From Lysobacterales bacterium CG_4_10_14_3_um_filter_64_11 (lineage in GTDB: Bacteria; Pseudomonadota; Gammaproteobacteria; Xanthomonadales; Xanthomonadaceae), in assembly GCA_002782905.1 (NCBI GenBank), contig PFJA01000142.1:1-18723 (forward strand): DNA of 18,723 bases. Reading direction: 5' to 3'. A program made the position numbers and the translations under genes. Positions 6,638 through 14,009 of this stretch are shown here, piece after piece. Position 1 is the first letter of the stretch; each line of letters opens with the position of its first letter. A model generated the notes under the pieces. It had not been told where the DNA came from. It worked only from the letters and a program-made list of their open reading frames with translations, and ran no database searches.

Positions 6638-8035
6638 ATGACCGACGCCAAGCGCATCTACGTTCTCGATACCAATGTGCTGATGCATGATCCGACCGCG
6701 CTGTTCCGGTTTGAAGAGCACGACGTGTTTTTGCCGATGATGGTGCTCGAAGAGCTCGATGCCGCGAAGAAGGGCATGTCCGAGGTCAGTCGCAACGTGC
6801 GCCAGGCCAGTCGGCTGCTGAACGAGTTGCTGGAAGCCAATGGTGCCGACAAGGTAGCGACCGGGCTGCGTCTGCTGCGGCCACAGTCGTTGCAACTGGA
6901 CGTGTCGCGCACGCCCGGCAGACTGCTGTTCCAAAGCCAGCCCAGCAATGGCAGCCAGCATTTTGGCACGGTGTTGCCGGACAACCAGATTCTGGCTTCC
7001 ATTCTCGCCTTGCGCGAACAACACCCGGGTGCCGAAGTCATTCTGGTGTCCAAGGACATCAACCTGCGGATCAAGGCGGCGATCGTCGGGGTTGCCGCCG
7101 AGGATTACGAAAATGATCGCGCGCTGGATGATTTCAGCCTGCTCTACACCGGTGCGACCGCCCTGCCGGAGGATTTCTGGGATCGCCACGAAGCTGACCT
7201 GCGCTCGTGGACCGAAAAAGGCCGCACGTTTTATGAGCTGACCTGCGACGCGAGCGAGAGCTGGCAGCCGAGCCAGTTTCTGCATCTGCCTGGCGATGAT
7301 GAGGTCGAGCTCAAAGTGGTGCGCGTCAATGGCGAGCGAGCGGTATTGCAGATCGTCGATGACTATCGCCACAGTCAACATGCGGTATGGGGTGTCAACG
7401 CGCGCAATCGCGAGCAGAACTTCGCGCTCAACGCCCTGATGGACCCGGAAATCGACTTTGTCACCCTGCTGGGCACCGCCGGTACCGGTAAAACCCTGCT
7501 GGCATTGGCTGCGGGCCTGGCGCAGACCATGGATCAGCAGCGTTATCGCGAGATCATCATGACCCGCGCCACGGTTTCGGTGGGCGAAGACATCGGTTTC
7601 CTGCCGGGTACCGAAGAAGAAAAGATGACGCCATGGATGGGCGCGCTGACCGACAACCTGGAAGTATTGACGCACACCCAGGAAGGCGGTAGTTGGGGTC
7701 GCGCTGCCACCAACGATCTGCTCGCCAGTCGCATCAAGATTCGCGCGATGAACTTCATGCGCGGGCGCACCTTCCTCAGCCGATGGCTGATCATCGATGA
7801 GGCGCAAAATCTCACACCCAAGCAGATGAAGACGCTGATCACCCGTGCCGGCCCCGGCACCAAGATCATCTGTCTGGGCAACGTCGAGCAGATCGATACG
7901 CCGTACCTCACCGAAACCACATCCGGGCTCACATACGCCGTGGATCGCTTCAAGGCGTGGCCACACAGCGCCCACATCACCCTGCGCCGTGGCGAGCGCT
8001 CGCGGCTGGCCGACTTCGCGTCGGAAGTGCTTTAA
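6638..8035 (+). CDS. PIN domain-PhoH family ATPase (PhoH2/YlaK type)
   Basis: Fusion of an N-terminal PIN ribonuclease domain and a C-terminal PhoH ATPase/helicase domain, 465 residues. PIN acidic residues include Asp11 in YVLDTNVLMHD, Glu38/Glu39 in VLEELD, Asp115 and Asp140 in VSKDINLR. The PhoH part has Walker A GTAGTGKT (279-286), the conserved TRATVSVGEDIGFLPGT, Walker B LIIDEAQN (384-391) and LRRGERSRLADFA at the end. Proteins of this design in mycobacteria and thermophiles are reported as RNA helicase-ribonucleases; some family members sit in PIN antitoxin-toxin loci. No short antitoxin-like ORF was seen immediately upstream: the 80-bp gap from bcp looks non-coding. GAGGG lies only 3 nt before the ATG, a short spacing. 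It is cytoplasmic and its specific role here is unknown. Confidence 0.93.
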   Translation: MTDAKRIYVLDTNVLMHDPTALFRFEEHDVFLPMMVLEELDAAKKGMSEVSRNVRQASRLLNELLEANGADKVATGLRLLRPQSLQLDVSRTPGRLLFQSQPSNGSQHFGTVLPDNQILASILALREQHPGAEVILVSKDINLRIKAAIVGVAAEDYENDRALDDFSLLYTGATALPEDFWDRHEADLRSWTEKGRTFYELTCDASESWQPSQFLHLPGDDEVELKVVRVNGERAVLQIVDDYRHSQHAVWGVNARNREQNFALNALMDPEIDFVTLLGTAGTGKTLLALAAGLAQTMDQQRYREIIMTRATVSVGEDIGFLPGTEEEKMTPWMGALTDNLEVLTHTQEGGSWGRAATNDLLASRIKIRAMNFMRGRTFLSRWLIIDEAQNLTPKQMKTLITRAGPGTKIICLGNVEQIDTPYLTETTSGLTYAVDRFKAWPHSAHITLRRGERSRLADFASEVL

Positions 8036-8270
8036 GGGCAACTGTGTTTGCCGCCGATGCAGCCCAGTGCTTTTTTGGGAGCCAGCCCCAGATCACGTCT
8101 GCGGCTGGCTCTGCCGGCGAACGATCTGGCGAAACAGCTTCGCGCGCAGGCGCGCTCCCACAGGAGCAGGACGCCGCTCGTGCCGGAGCAGTGAACGTCC
8201 CCGGTCGCGGCGAGGCAGGCCTTGCCCCTGCAGCAGGCGACCGTAATCCGGCCGTGACGCAGGCGCCGCG
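8036..8270. repeat. phoH-thiD spacer with long hairpin and REP-like element
   Basis: This 235-bp spacer has no supported gene. GAGCCAGCC (8079-8087) and GGCTGGCTC (8103-8111) are perfect arms. Inside them CAGA (8089-8092) pairs with TCTG (8098-8101), giving a 13-bp stem with one C-C mismatch. TTTTTT (8071-8076) precedes the hairpin rather than following it, so it is not a normal terminator for phoH. Further on, a CGCGCAGGCGCGCTCCCACA stretch (8142-8161) matches the widespread REP motif of pseudomonads and xanthomonads. Its GCTCCC end is complementary to GGGAGC at 8077-8082, suggesting a paired (BIME-like) element. Confidence 0.65.
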
Positions 8271-9107
8271 ATGACCGCTGACCCACGCCCGTTGTGCGCG
8301 CTCACCATTGCCGGCTCCGATTCCGGGGGGGGTGCCGGCATCCAGGCTGATCTGAAAACCTTCGCCGCACACGGGGTGCATGGCCTGTGCGCGATTGCCG
8401 CGCTGACCGCGCAGCACACGCGCGGGGTCAGCGCGGTGCATCTGCCACCGGCCGAGTTTCTGCGCGCCCAGATCGATGCCTGTTTCGCGGATTTTCGGGT
8501 GGCTGCCGTCAAGATCGGCATGCTGGCCAACGCCGAACTGATCGATGTTGTACGCACCGCGATGGTGCGCCATCGGCCGCCGTGTGTGGTACTCGACCCG
8601 GTGCTGGTGGCCACTTCCGGTGCGCGCCTGCTCGATGCCGACGCGCTCGATGCCATGCGTCGCCTGATTCCACATGCCAGTTTGCTGACGCCGAACATTC
8701 CCGAGGCCGAATGGCTGCTCGGGGAATCGATCGCTGACGCGGCCGCCGCCGAGCAGGCCATGCGTGCGTTGCTGGCGTTGGGTGCGAGTGCGGTGTTGCT
8801 GAAGGGTGCGCATCTGGCGGCCGCTGCCGGCGGTGCTGCGCAGGCCGATATCGTCACCGATCGCTTCGCCGATGGCCGGGTAGCCGTGGCGTTTTGCAAC
8901 CCACGCCTGCCGATCGAGGGCCACGGCAGCGGGTGTACCCTGGCTTCGGCCATTGCCGCGCAGTGTGTGCTTGGCCAGCCATTGCCACAGGCCTGCGGCG
9001 AGGCCATTGCCTACGTCGCCGGCGCGCTGGCGCACAGTACTCGACCCGGGCGCGGCGCGGCGCGGGTGCTGGCGCATTTTTGGCGTATGGTTGCTGCCGC
9101 AACGTGA
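8271..9107 (+). CDS. thiD: Hydroxymethylpyrimidine/phosphomethylpyrimidine kinase
   Basis: Ribokinase-family enzyme that phosphorylates HMP and HMP-phosphate to HMP-pyrophosphate for thiamine synthesis. The 278-residue product opens with LTIAGSDSGGGAGIQADLKT (11-30), the ThiD substrate-binding signature. Its C-terminal anion-hole motif is GHGSGCTLASAIAAQ, with the conserved Cys at about 222. LTPNIPEAEWLLG is the usual central motif. Length is typical. The ATG at 8271 is preceded only by weak purine content (GCAGG), so translation may be inefficient. There is no thiE fusion, no other thi gene, and no THI-box (TPP) riboswitch was recognised in the upstream spacer. Pyridoxal kinases share the fold, but the motif set favours ThiD. 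Confidence 0.93.
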   Translation: MTADPRPLCALTIAGSDSGGGAGIQADLKTFAAHGVHGLCAIAALTAQHTRGVSAVHLPPAEFLRAQIDACFADFRVAAVKIGMLANAELIDVVRTAMVRHRPPCVVLDPVLVATSGARLLDADALDAMRRLIPHASLLTPNIPEAEWLLGESIADAAAAEQAMRALLALGASAVLLKGAHLAAAAGGAAQADIVTDRFADGRVAVAFCNPRLPIEGHGSGCTLASAIAAQCVLGQPLPQACGEAIAYVAGALAHSTRPGRGAARVLAHFWRMVAAAT

Positions 9108-9148
9108 TGCCAGAGGTGGCGCAGCCTGCGTGTTGGTCGCAGCCGCGA

Positions 9149-9154
9149 TACAAT
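9149..9154 (+). promoter_or_regulatory. Possible -10 element for aspS
   Basis: TACAAT lies 38 nt upstream of the aspS ATG, in the short thiD-aspS spacer. No good -35 hexamer is seen 16-18 nt upstream, so support is weak. Confidence 0.35.
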
Positions 9155-9192
9155 GTTCGGCTGTCATTCCTGTTGTGTTAGCCGGAGCCTTC

Positions 9193-10947
9193 ATGCGTAG
9201 CCATTATTGCGGCCTGATCGACGAATCCCTGATCGGCCTGCGTGTCACCCTGTGCGGCTGGGCGGATGTGTCGCGCAACCTTGGCGGCGTGTGCTTCATC
9301 GACTTGCGCGACCATGAAGGCATCGTGCAGGTGGTGGCAGAGCCGGAGAATCCGGCGTTCGTGGCGGCCAGCGAGGTTGGTTACGAGGATTGTCTGCGCA
9401 TCACCGGCACGGTGCGCGCGCGGCACAGCGTCAACGAGCGTCTGCGCAGCGGCAAGGTGGAAGTGCTGGCCGAGCAGATTGAGGTGCTCAACAAGTCTGA
9501 CAAGCTGCCGTTCTATTCGCACGAGACGCCGGGCGAGGACGTGCGCCTGAAGTACCGCTACCTCGACCTGCGCAACCCGACCATGCAACGCACGCTGCGC
9601 AAGCGCACCGCGCTGGTGACGGCGCTGCGCCGTTATCTTGATACGCGCGGTTTCCAGGACATCGAAACCCCGATTCTGACCAAGGCCACGCCCGAGGGCG
9701 CGCGCGATTATCTGGTGCCCAGCCGCGTGCATGCCGGCGAGTTCTTCGCGTTGCCGCAGTCGCCGCAGTTGTTCAAGCAGTTGCTGATGATGGCCGGGTT
9801 CGATCGCTACTATCAGATCGCGCGCTGCTTCCGCGACGAGGACCTGCGCGCCGACCGCCAACCGGAGTTCACCCAGCTCGACATGGAGTTCGCCTTCGTC
9901 CGCGAGCGCGACATCCAGGATTTCGTCGAAGGCATGATCCGCACCATCTTCCGCGACGTGCAGGGAGTGGAACTGGCCGATCCGTTTCCGCGACTTACGT
10001 ATGCCGAAGCGATGCGCCGTTACGGTTCGGACAAGCCGGATTTGCGCATCGCGATGGAGCTGCGCGATGTGGCGCCGGCGGTGCAGGGTTGCGAGTTCAA
10101 GGTGTTCGCCGAGTGGGCGAACCATCCGAACGGCCGCATCGCGGCGCTGACGGTGCCGGGCGGGGCGATACTCTCGCGCAAGCAGATCGACGATTACGCC
10201 GCGTACGCCGGCAAGTACGGCGCCAAGGGGCTGGCGTGGATGAAGGTGGAGTCGCGCGGCAAAGGCCGCGACGGCATCAACTCGCCGATCGCCAAGTTCC
10301 TAGACGACGCCACCCTCGTCGCGGTGCTCGATGCCGCGCAGGCCAATGACGGCGACATCGTGCTGTTCGGCGCTGGCCCGTATAAAACCGTGTGCGACTT
10401 CATGGGCGCCCTGCGGCTGAAGCTCGGTCACGACCTGGGTCTGGTCGAGAACGCCTGGACGCCGCTGTGGGTGACCGATTTCCCGATGTTCGAATGGGAT
10501 GAGGGCGAGCAGCGCTATTTCGCCCTGCACCATCCATTCACCGCGCCCAGCATCGATGACGTGGCCGACCTGCGTGCCAACGCGCGTGACGCGGTATCGC
10601 GCGGTTACGACATGGTGCTGAACGGCAACGAGATCGGCGGCGGCTCGATCCGTATCCATCGCTCGGGCATGCAATCGGCGGTGTTCGATCTGCTCGGCAT
10701 CGGTGCCGAGGAAGCACAGGCGAAGTTTGGCTTCCTGCTGGAAGCCTTGCGCTACGGCGCGCCGCCGCACGGCGGCATCGCGTTCGGCATCGATCGCATT
10801 GCCGCGCTGCTGGCCGGCACCGACTCGATCCGCGATGTGATCGCGTTCCCCAAGACCGCCTCGGCGCAATGCCTGCTGACTTCGGCACCGTCGCCGGTCG
10901 GCGATGCGCAACTGCGCGAGCTGCATATTCGCACCGAGGCTGGGTAA
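9193..10947 (+). CDS. aspS: Aspartyl-tRNA synthetase
   Basis: Class IIb bacterial-type AspRS that charges tRNA-Asp. The 584-residue product has an N-terminal OB-fold anticodon-binding domain (about 15-105, with GWADVSRNLGGVCFIDLRD). Next come motif 1 around RGFQDIETPILTKATPEGARD, motif 2 around RYYQIARCFRDEDLRADRQ (206-223), the bacterial GAD insertion domain, and motif 3 GIAFGIDRIAALLAG (528-542). The ATG at 9193 was chosen because GGAG (9184-9187) precedes it and the product then begins MRSHYCGLID, as in xanthomonad AspRS. The open frame extends 80 codons further upstream only because it overlaps thiD in another frame. Leu30 is the residue associated with tRNA-Asp-specific (discriminating) enzymes; non-discriminating ones often have His there. 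A small hydrolase gene follows after 15 nt. Confidence 0.97.
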   Translation: MRSHYCGLIDESLIGLRVTLCGWADVSRNLGGVCFIDLRDHEGIVQVVAEPENPAFVAASEVGYEDCLRITGTVRARHSVNERLRSGKVEVLAEQIEVLNKSDKLPFYSHETPGEDVRLKYRYLDLRNPTMQRTLRKRTALVTALRRYLDTRGFQDIETPILTKATPEGARDYLVPSRVHAGEFFALPQSPQLFKQLLMMAGFDRYYQIARCFRDEDLRADRQPEFTQLDMEFAFVRERDIQDFVEGMIRTIFRDVQGVELADPFPRLTYAEAMRRYGSDKPDLRIAMELRDVAPAVQGCEFKVFAEWANHPNGRIAALTVPGGAILSRKQIDDYAAYAGKYGAKGLAWMKVESRGKGRDGINSPIAKFLDDATLVAVLDAAQANDGDIVLFGAGPYKTVCDFMGALRLKLGHDLGLVENAWTPLWVTDFPMFEWDEGEQRYFALHHPFTAPSIDDVADLRANARDAVSRGYDMVLNGNEIGGGSIRIHRSGMQSAVFDLLGIGAEEAQAKFGFLLEALRYGAPPHGGIAFGIDRIAALLAGTDSIRDVIAFPKTASAQCLLTSAPSPVGDAQLRELHIRTEAG

Positions 10948-10962
10948 GCCATCGACACCGCC

Positions 10963-11601
10963 ATGCGCGTTCCGGTGTTGCTGCTGCACGGCCTGTGGAT
11001 GCGTAGCGCTGCGCTCGGCCTGTTGGCGCGTCGGCTGCGCGCGGCCGGCTTCGCGGTCAGCACGCTCGATTACCCGAGCGTGCACGGTGGCCCGGACGCG
11101 GCGGTACCCTTGTTGATCGCCACCTTGCGCGCGCTCGGCCCCGGGCCGCTGCACATTGTCGCGCACAGCCTTGGCGGCTTGATGGCGTTGTCGGCCCTGC
11201 GGATGGCGCCGGACGTGCCGGTGGATCGGGTGCTGTGTCTGGGTTCACCGCTGTGCGGCAGCGCCGCCGCACAGGGGTTGGCGCGCTGGCCGGGTGGCCG
11301 GCATCTGCTCGGCGATAGCCTGGATTTGCTGCAAACCGGCTTGCCCACCTGGCAGGGCACGGCGCAGGTGGCGATGATTGCCGGCACCTTGCCGCTGGGA
11401 TTGGGTGTGCTGCCGGGCCATTTGCCGCGTCCGCACGACGGCACCGTGGCGGTAGCCGAAACGCGGTTGCCCGGGCTTGCAGCGCACTGCACCGTGCCGG
11501 TAAGCCACAGTGGGCTGGTGTTTTCGCGTGCGGTGGCGGCGCGCGCCACGCAGTTTCTGCGCGTCGGACAATTGCCGCTTTGCACGCCGGCAATCAGGTA
11601 A
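10963..11601 (+). CDS. Small alpha/beta hydrolase (lipase-like)
   Basis: A 212-residue alpha/beta-hydrolase fold protein of unknown substrate. The oxyanion-hole region LLLHGLW is at 7-12. The nucleophile elbow AHSLGG places Ser69. Plausible acid and base are Asp159 (PHDGTV) and His182 (SHSGLVFS), giving a complete catalytic triad. The cap domain is minimal. No signal peptide is evident, so it is probably cytoplasmic. It resembles PGAP1/lipase-like acyl hydrolases in the HSLGG region, but I cannot name the function. The gene begins 15 nt after aspS and ends 40 nt before yebC, so it may be the last gene of an aspS unit. No strong RBS is visible before the ATG. Confidence 0.85.
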   Translation: MRVPVLLLHGLWMRSAALGLLARRLRAAGFAVSTLDYPSVHGGPDAAVPLLIATLRALGPGPLHIVAHSLGGLMALSALRMAPDVPVDRVLCLGSPLCGSAAAQGLARWPGGRHLLGDSLDLLQTGLPTWQGTAQVAMIAGTLPLGLGVLPGHLPRPHDGTVAVAETRLPGLAAHCTVPVSHSGLVFSRAVAARATQFLRVGQLPLCTPAIR

Positions 11602-11604
11602 AAT
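11599..11604 (+). promoter_or_regulatory. Possible -10 element for yebC
   Basis: TAAAAT overlaps the stop codon of the hydrolase gene, 37 nt before the yebC ATG. Nearby TTGCCG (11572-11577) and TTGCAC (11580-11585) are at poor spacings (21 and 13 nt), so the call is tentative. Confidence 0.3.
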
Positions 11605-11641
11605 CACCCGCTTGTCCACTGGATTCAGGTGCAGGCCGTTT

Positions 11642-12367
11642 ATGGGTAGAGGTCCGTCGATCGAAGGTCGCAAGAACGCCGAAGACGCCAAGCGCGCCAA
11701 GGTATTCACCAAGCTGATCCGTGAAATCACCGTCGCTGCCCGCTCCGGCGTAGCCGATCCCGCCAGCAACGCGCGCCTGCGTTCGGCTATCGACAAAGCG
11801 CTGTCGGCCAACATGACCCGCGACACCATCGATCGCGCGGTCAAGCGCGGTTCCGGGGCCGATGGCAGTGCCGACATGCAGGAGTTGCGCTACGAGGGTT
11901 ATGGCCCCGGCGGCATCGCGCTGATCATCGATTGCTTCACCGACAACCCGGTACGTACGGTTGCCGATGTTCGCCACGCACTCACCAAACACGGCGGCAA
12001 CCTCGGCACCAGTGGTTCGGTGGCATTCCAGTTCAACCGTTGTGGCGAGATCGTGTTCGCCACCGATGGCGATGCGGCGGCCGAGGAGAAAGTGCTGGAA
12101 GCCGCGCTGGACGCCGGTGCCGATGATGTGGTCAACGAACACGGTGAGAGCGCGGTGCTGTGCGCGCCCGATCAGTTCGAAGCGGTACAGCAGGCGCTGG
12201 TTGCAGCCGGTTTGCATGCCGCACACGCCGGCGTGGTGATGCGTCCGGGCAATCGCGTCGCGGTGCCCGAGGAGCTCGAGGACGATTTGCTCGATCTGCT
12301 GGAAAAACTCGAAGCACTCGATGACGTCAGCGATGTGTCGCACAACGCCGTGCTGCCGGTGGAGTGA
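11642..12367 (+). CDS. yebC: YebC/PmpR/TACO1 family protein
   Basis: Conserved 241-residue cytoplasmic protein, long annotated as a transcriptional regulator. More recent work on the family (TACO1, YebC) links it to translation of proline-rich stretches on the ribosome. The N-terminus MGRGPSIEGRKNAEDAKRAK and the core YEGYGPGGIALIIDCFTDN followed by GGNLGTSGSVAFQF are diagnostic. The C-terminal acidic helix DLLDLLEKLEALDDVSDVSHN is complete. The start at 11642 gives the canonical N-terminus; the frame is open upstream only through overlap with the hydrolase gene. The RBS is weak. It precedes ruvC, the neighbourhood in which yebC is found in many bacteria. Proline-rich TolA is encoded in the same window, but no functional link is implied. 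Confidence 0.95.
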   Translation: MGRGPSIEGRKNAEDAKRAKVFTKLIREITVAARSGVADPASNARLRSAIDKALSANMTRDTIDRAVKRGSGADGSADMQELRYEGYGPGGIALIIDCFTDNPVRTVADVRHALTKHGGNLGTSGSVAFQFNRCGEIVFATDGDAAAEEKVLEAALDAGADDVVNEHGESAVLCAPDQFEAVQQALVAAGLHAAHAGVVMRPGNRVAVPEELEDDLLDLLEKLEALDDVSDVSHNAVLPVE

Positions 12368-12532
12368 CTCGGGGGCTGGGGAAAGCCAAATGGTCGTTTG
12401 CGGACGGTTGTTTTGGCTTCAGGCTCCTTGCTGTGGCGCTCGAGAGTCCCGGTTTTATCACGCCACTGGAGAGCCCCGGTCTTGATTTCACCACTACCAC
12501 CTGGACGCGCACTACACCCCAGTCCCGGCTCT
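12368..12532. other. yebC-ruvC spacer with inverted and direct repeats
   Basis: AAGCCAAA (12383-12390) and TTTGGCTT (12412-12419) form an 8-bp inverted repeat around a 21-nt loop. Two similar 18-mers follow, beginning GAGAG(T/C)CCCGGT at 12442-12459 and 12469-12486. No LexA-type box or clear promoter for ruvC was recognised. The ruvC frame is open through this stretch, but the upstream part does not look like RuvC. Confidence 0.45.
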
Positions 12533-13066
12533 GTGCGCATCCTCGGCATCGATCCGGGTTCGGTGCGCACTGGTGTGGGTATCGTCGATGCCGATGGCAC
12601 CGGCCATTGCCTGCATGTCCACCACGAGGCACTGCATGTCGGTGGCGCCGAGGATTTTCCGCAGCGATTGAAGGCGATCTTGTTTCGGCTGTGGGCGTTG
12701 ATCGACACCTGGCATCCGGACGAGGTAGCGATCGAGCGCGTTTTTCTGGCCAAGAATCCCGATTCCGCGCTCAAGCTGGGGCAGGCGCGCGGCGCCGCGA
12801 TCTGCGCCGTGGTGGCGCGTGATTTGCCGGTGCTGGAGTATTCGCCGATGCAGATCAAAAACGCAGTGGTCGGGCGCGGTGCGGCGGAGAAGGGGCAGGT
12901 GCAGCATATGGTCGGTGTGTTGCTGAACTTGCACGAAAAATTGCAGGCCGATGCCGCCGATGCGCTGGCGGTGGCGATCACCCACGCGCATACCCGCAAC
13001 TTGGCCGAGCGCACCGGCACAGTAGGCTCGGCGCTGCTGCGGCGGCGTGGACGCAGCCGGCGATGA
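12533..13066 (+). CDS. ruvC: Crossover junction endodeoxyribonuclease RuvC
   Basis: Resolvase that cuts Holliday junctions symmetrically on the RuvAB complex. With a GTG start at 12533 the product has 177 residues (E. coli 173). The four catalytic acidic residues fall at Asp7 (RILGIDPGSVRTG), Glu68 (AIERVF), Asp140 and Asp143 (ADAADALAVAITHA), close to E. coli 7/66/138/141. SPMQIKNAVVGRGAAEKGQV is the usual DNA-binding stretch. The RBS before GTG is poor (CCCGG region). A TTG further upstream at 12482 is in frame, but the family's N-terminus begins at this GTG. ruvA follows after 18 nt, so the two are co-transcribed. Confidence 0.95.
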   Translation: MRILGIDPGSVRTGVGIVDADGTGHCLHVHHEALHVGGAEDFPQRLKAILFRLWALIDTWHPDEVAIERVFLAKNPDSALKLGQARGAAICAVVARDLPVLEYSPMQIKNAVVGRGAAEKGQVQHMVGVLLNLHEKLQADAADALAVAITHAHTRNLAERTGTVGSALLRRRGRSRR

Positions 13067-13084
13067 TGGTTTTCTGGAGCTGAC

Positions 13085-13681
13085 ATGATCGGACGACTCA
13101 AGGGCACTCTGATTCACAAGCAACCGCCGTGGCTGGTGATCGACGTGCATGGCGTTGGCTACGAGCTGGAAGCGCCGATGAGCACCTTCTACGACCTGCC
13201 CGATCTGGGCCGGGAAGTGAGCCTGTTCACCCATTACGCGCAGAAGGAAGATTCGGTATCGCTGTACGGATTCCTGCGCGAAGCCGAGCGCCGCCTGTTC
13301 CGCGATGTGCAGAAGGTCACCGGCATTGGTGCCAAAATTGCGCTGGCGGTGTTGTCGGGCGTCAGCGTCGATGAGTTCGCGCGCATGGTGCAGGCCAGCG
13401 ATGTGACCGCGCTGTGCCGCATCCCCGGTATTGGCAAGAAAACCGCCGAACGCATGGTGGTGGAACTGCGTGATCGCGCCAGTACTTTCAGTGGTGGCGG
13501 CGCGAGCCTGGGCCACGGCGGCGCAGTGCCGGCCGACCCGGTCAGTGAAGCCACCGTGGCGTTGCAGCAACTGGGTTACAAAAATGCCGAAGCCGCGCGC
13601 ATGGTCGAGCAGGTGCGCGCCGAAGGCGACGATGCCGAAGCGATCATCCGCAAGGCGCTCAAATCGGCGTTGCGCAACTAA
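13085..13681 (+). CDS. ruvA: Holliday junction branch migration protein RuvA
   Basis: Tetrameric Holliday-junction binding subunit of the RuvAB branch-migration motor. The 198-residue product has all three domains. Domain I is an OB-fold (1-64) with the acidic pin Glu55-Asp56 in AQKEDSVSLYGF. Domain II has two helix-hairpin-helix motifs, VTGIGAKIA (78-86) and IPGIGKKTAER (113-123). A flexible Gly-rich linker spans about 134-148, and domain III (about 150-198), which contacts RuvB, includes ATVALQQLGYKNAEAARMV. GGAG at 13076-13079 lies 5 nt before the ATG. ruvB is not adjacent: 1264 bp of repeats and a cupin gene separate them. Confidence 0.96.
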   Translation: MIGRLKGTLIHKQPPWLVIDVHGVGYELEAPMSTFYDLPDLGREVSLFTHYAQKEDSVSLYGFLREAERRLFRDVQKVTGIGAKIALAVLSGVSVDEFARMVQASDVTALCRIPGIGKKTAERMVVELRDRASTFSGGGASLGHGGAVPADPVSEATVALQQLGYKNAEAARMVEQVRAEGDDAEAIIRKALKSALRN

Positions 13682-13749
13682 GGCCTGTAACCCGCAACGA
13701 TGGTGGCAGCAGCGAAGCACCAAGAGCTTTCGCGGGGTGCAATCGATAT

Positions 13750-13791
13750 GGGTCAGACTGAAATTATTGCGGAGGAATCTAAGCCTGACCC
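13750..13791. repeat. Imperfect inverted repeat with GGGTCAG ends
   Basis: GGGTCAG (13750-13756) and CTGACCC (13785-13791) are perfect ends. Extending inward, 13 of 16 bases still match between the arms. The interior is AT-rich. The same TCTGACCC core appears at 18-25 and 59-66. This suggests a mobile or REP-type element family; no transposase gene is present. Confidence 0.6.
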
Positions 13792-13813
13792 CAATGGCAC
13801 TTACTTAAGCGTC

Positions 13814-13868
13814 GTCATGCCAGCCCCCGACTAAAGCATTCGAGGGCAGGCTACAGCTGGTATCCAGC
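13814..13868. repeat. REP-like element (GTCATGCCAGC ... GCTGGTATCCAGC)
   Basis: ATGCCAGC (13817-13824) and GCTGGTAT (13856-13863) are inverted with one mismatch, followed by CCAGCTTCTTTGCGG. It resembles the widespread GTCATTCC...GGAATCCAG intergenic repeats of proteobacteria in a diverged form. Confidence 0.45.
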
Positions 13869-13968
13869 TTCTTTGCGGGACTTTTGCGGAGCTTTGTGTG
13901 TCCGGGGCTTTGAGGCCCCACTGTGCTACAGGTGCTGAATTTCTACGTCGCCCCACTTGTCGTTGAGG

Positions 13969-14009
13969 TATCCTGATCCGGGATATCCTGATCCTATCCT
14001 GATCCGGGA
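13969..14009. repeat. Three tandem TATCCTGATCC(GGGA) units
   Basis: Units of 15, 11 and 15 bp at 13969-13983, 13984-13994 and 13995-14009. The outer two are identical (TATCCTGATCCGGGA) and the middle one lacks GGGA. They are immediately adjacent, as expected from replication slippage. Confidence 0.8.

Noticed and set aside
6572..8041. 489-codon minus-strand frame opposite the phoH gene
   Set aside because: It is the antisense reading of a clear PIN-PhoH protein. Its His/Gln/Arg-rich composition is typical of antisense frames in high-GC genes.
8036..8270. TPP riboswitch upstream of thiD
   Set aside because: No THI-box core was recognised; the structure present is explained by the hairpin and REP-like motif.
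7977..9194. 405-codon minus-strand frame opposite thiD
   Set aside because: It spans the repeat spacer and the antisense of thiD, with no recognisable domain.
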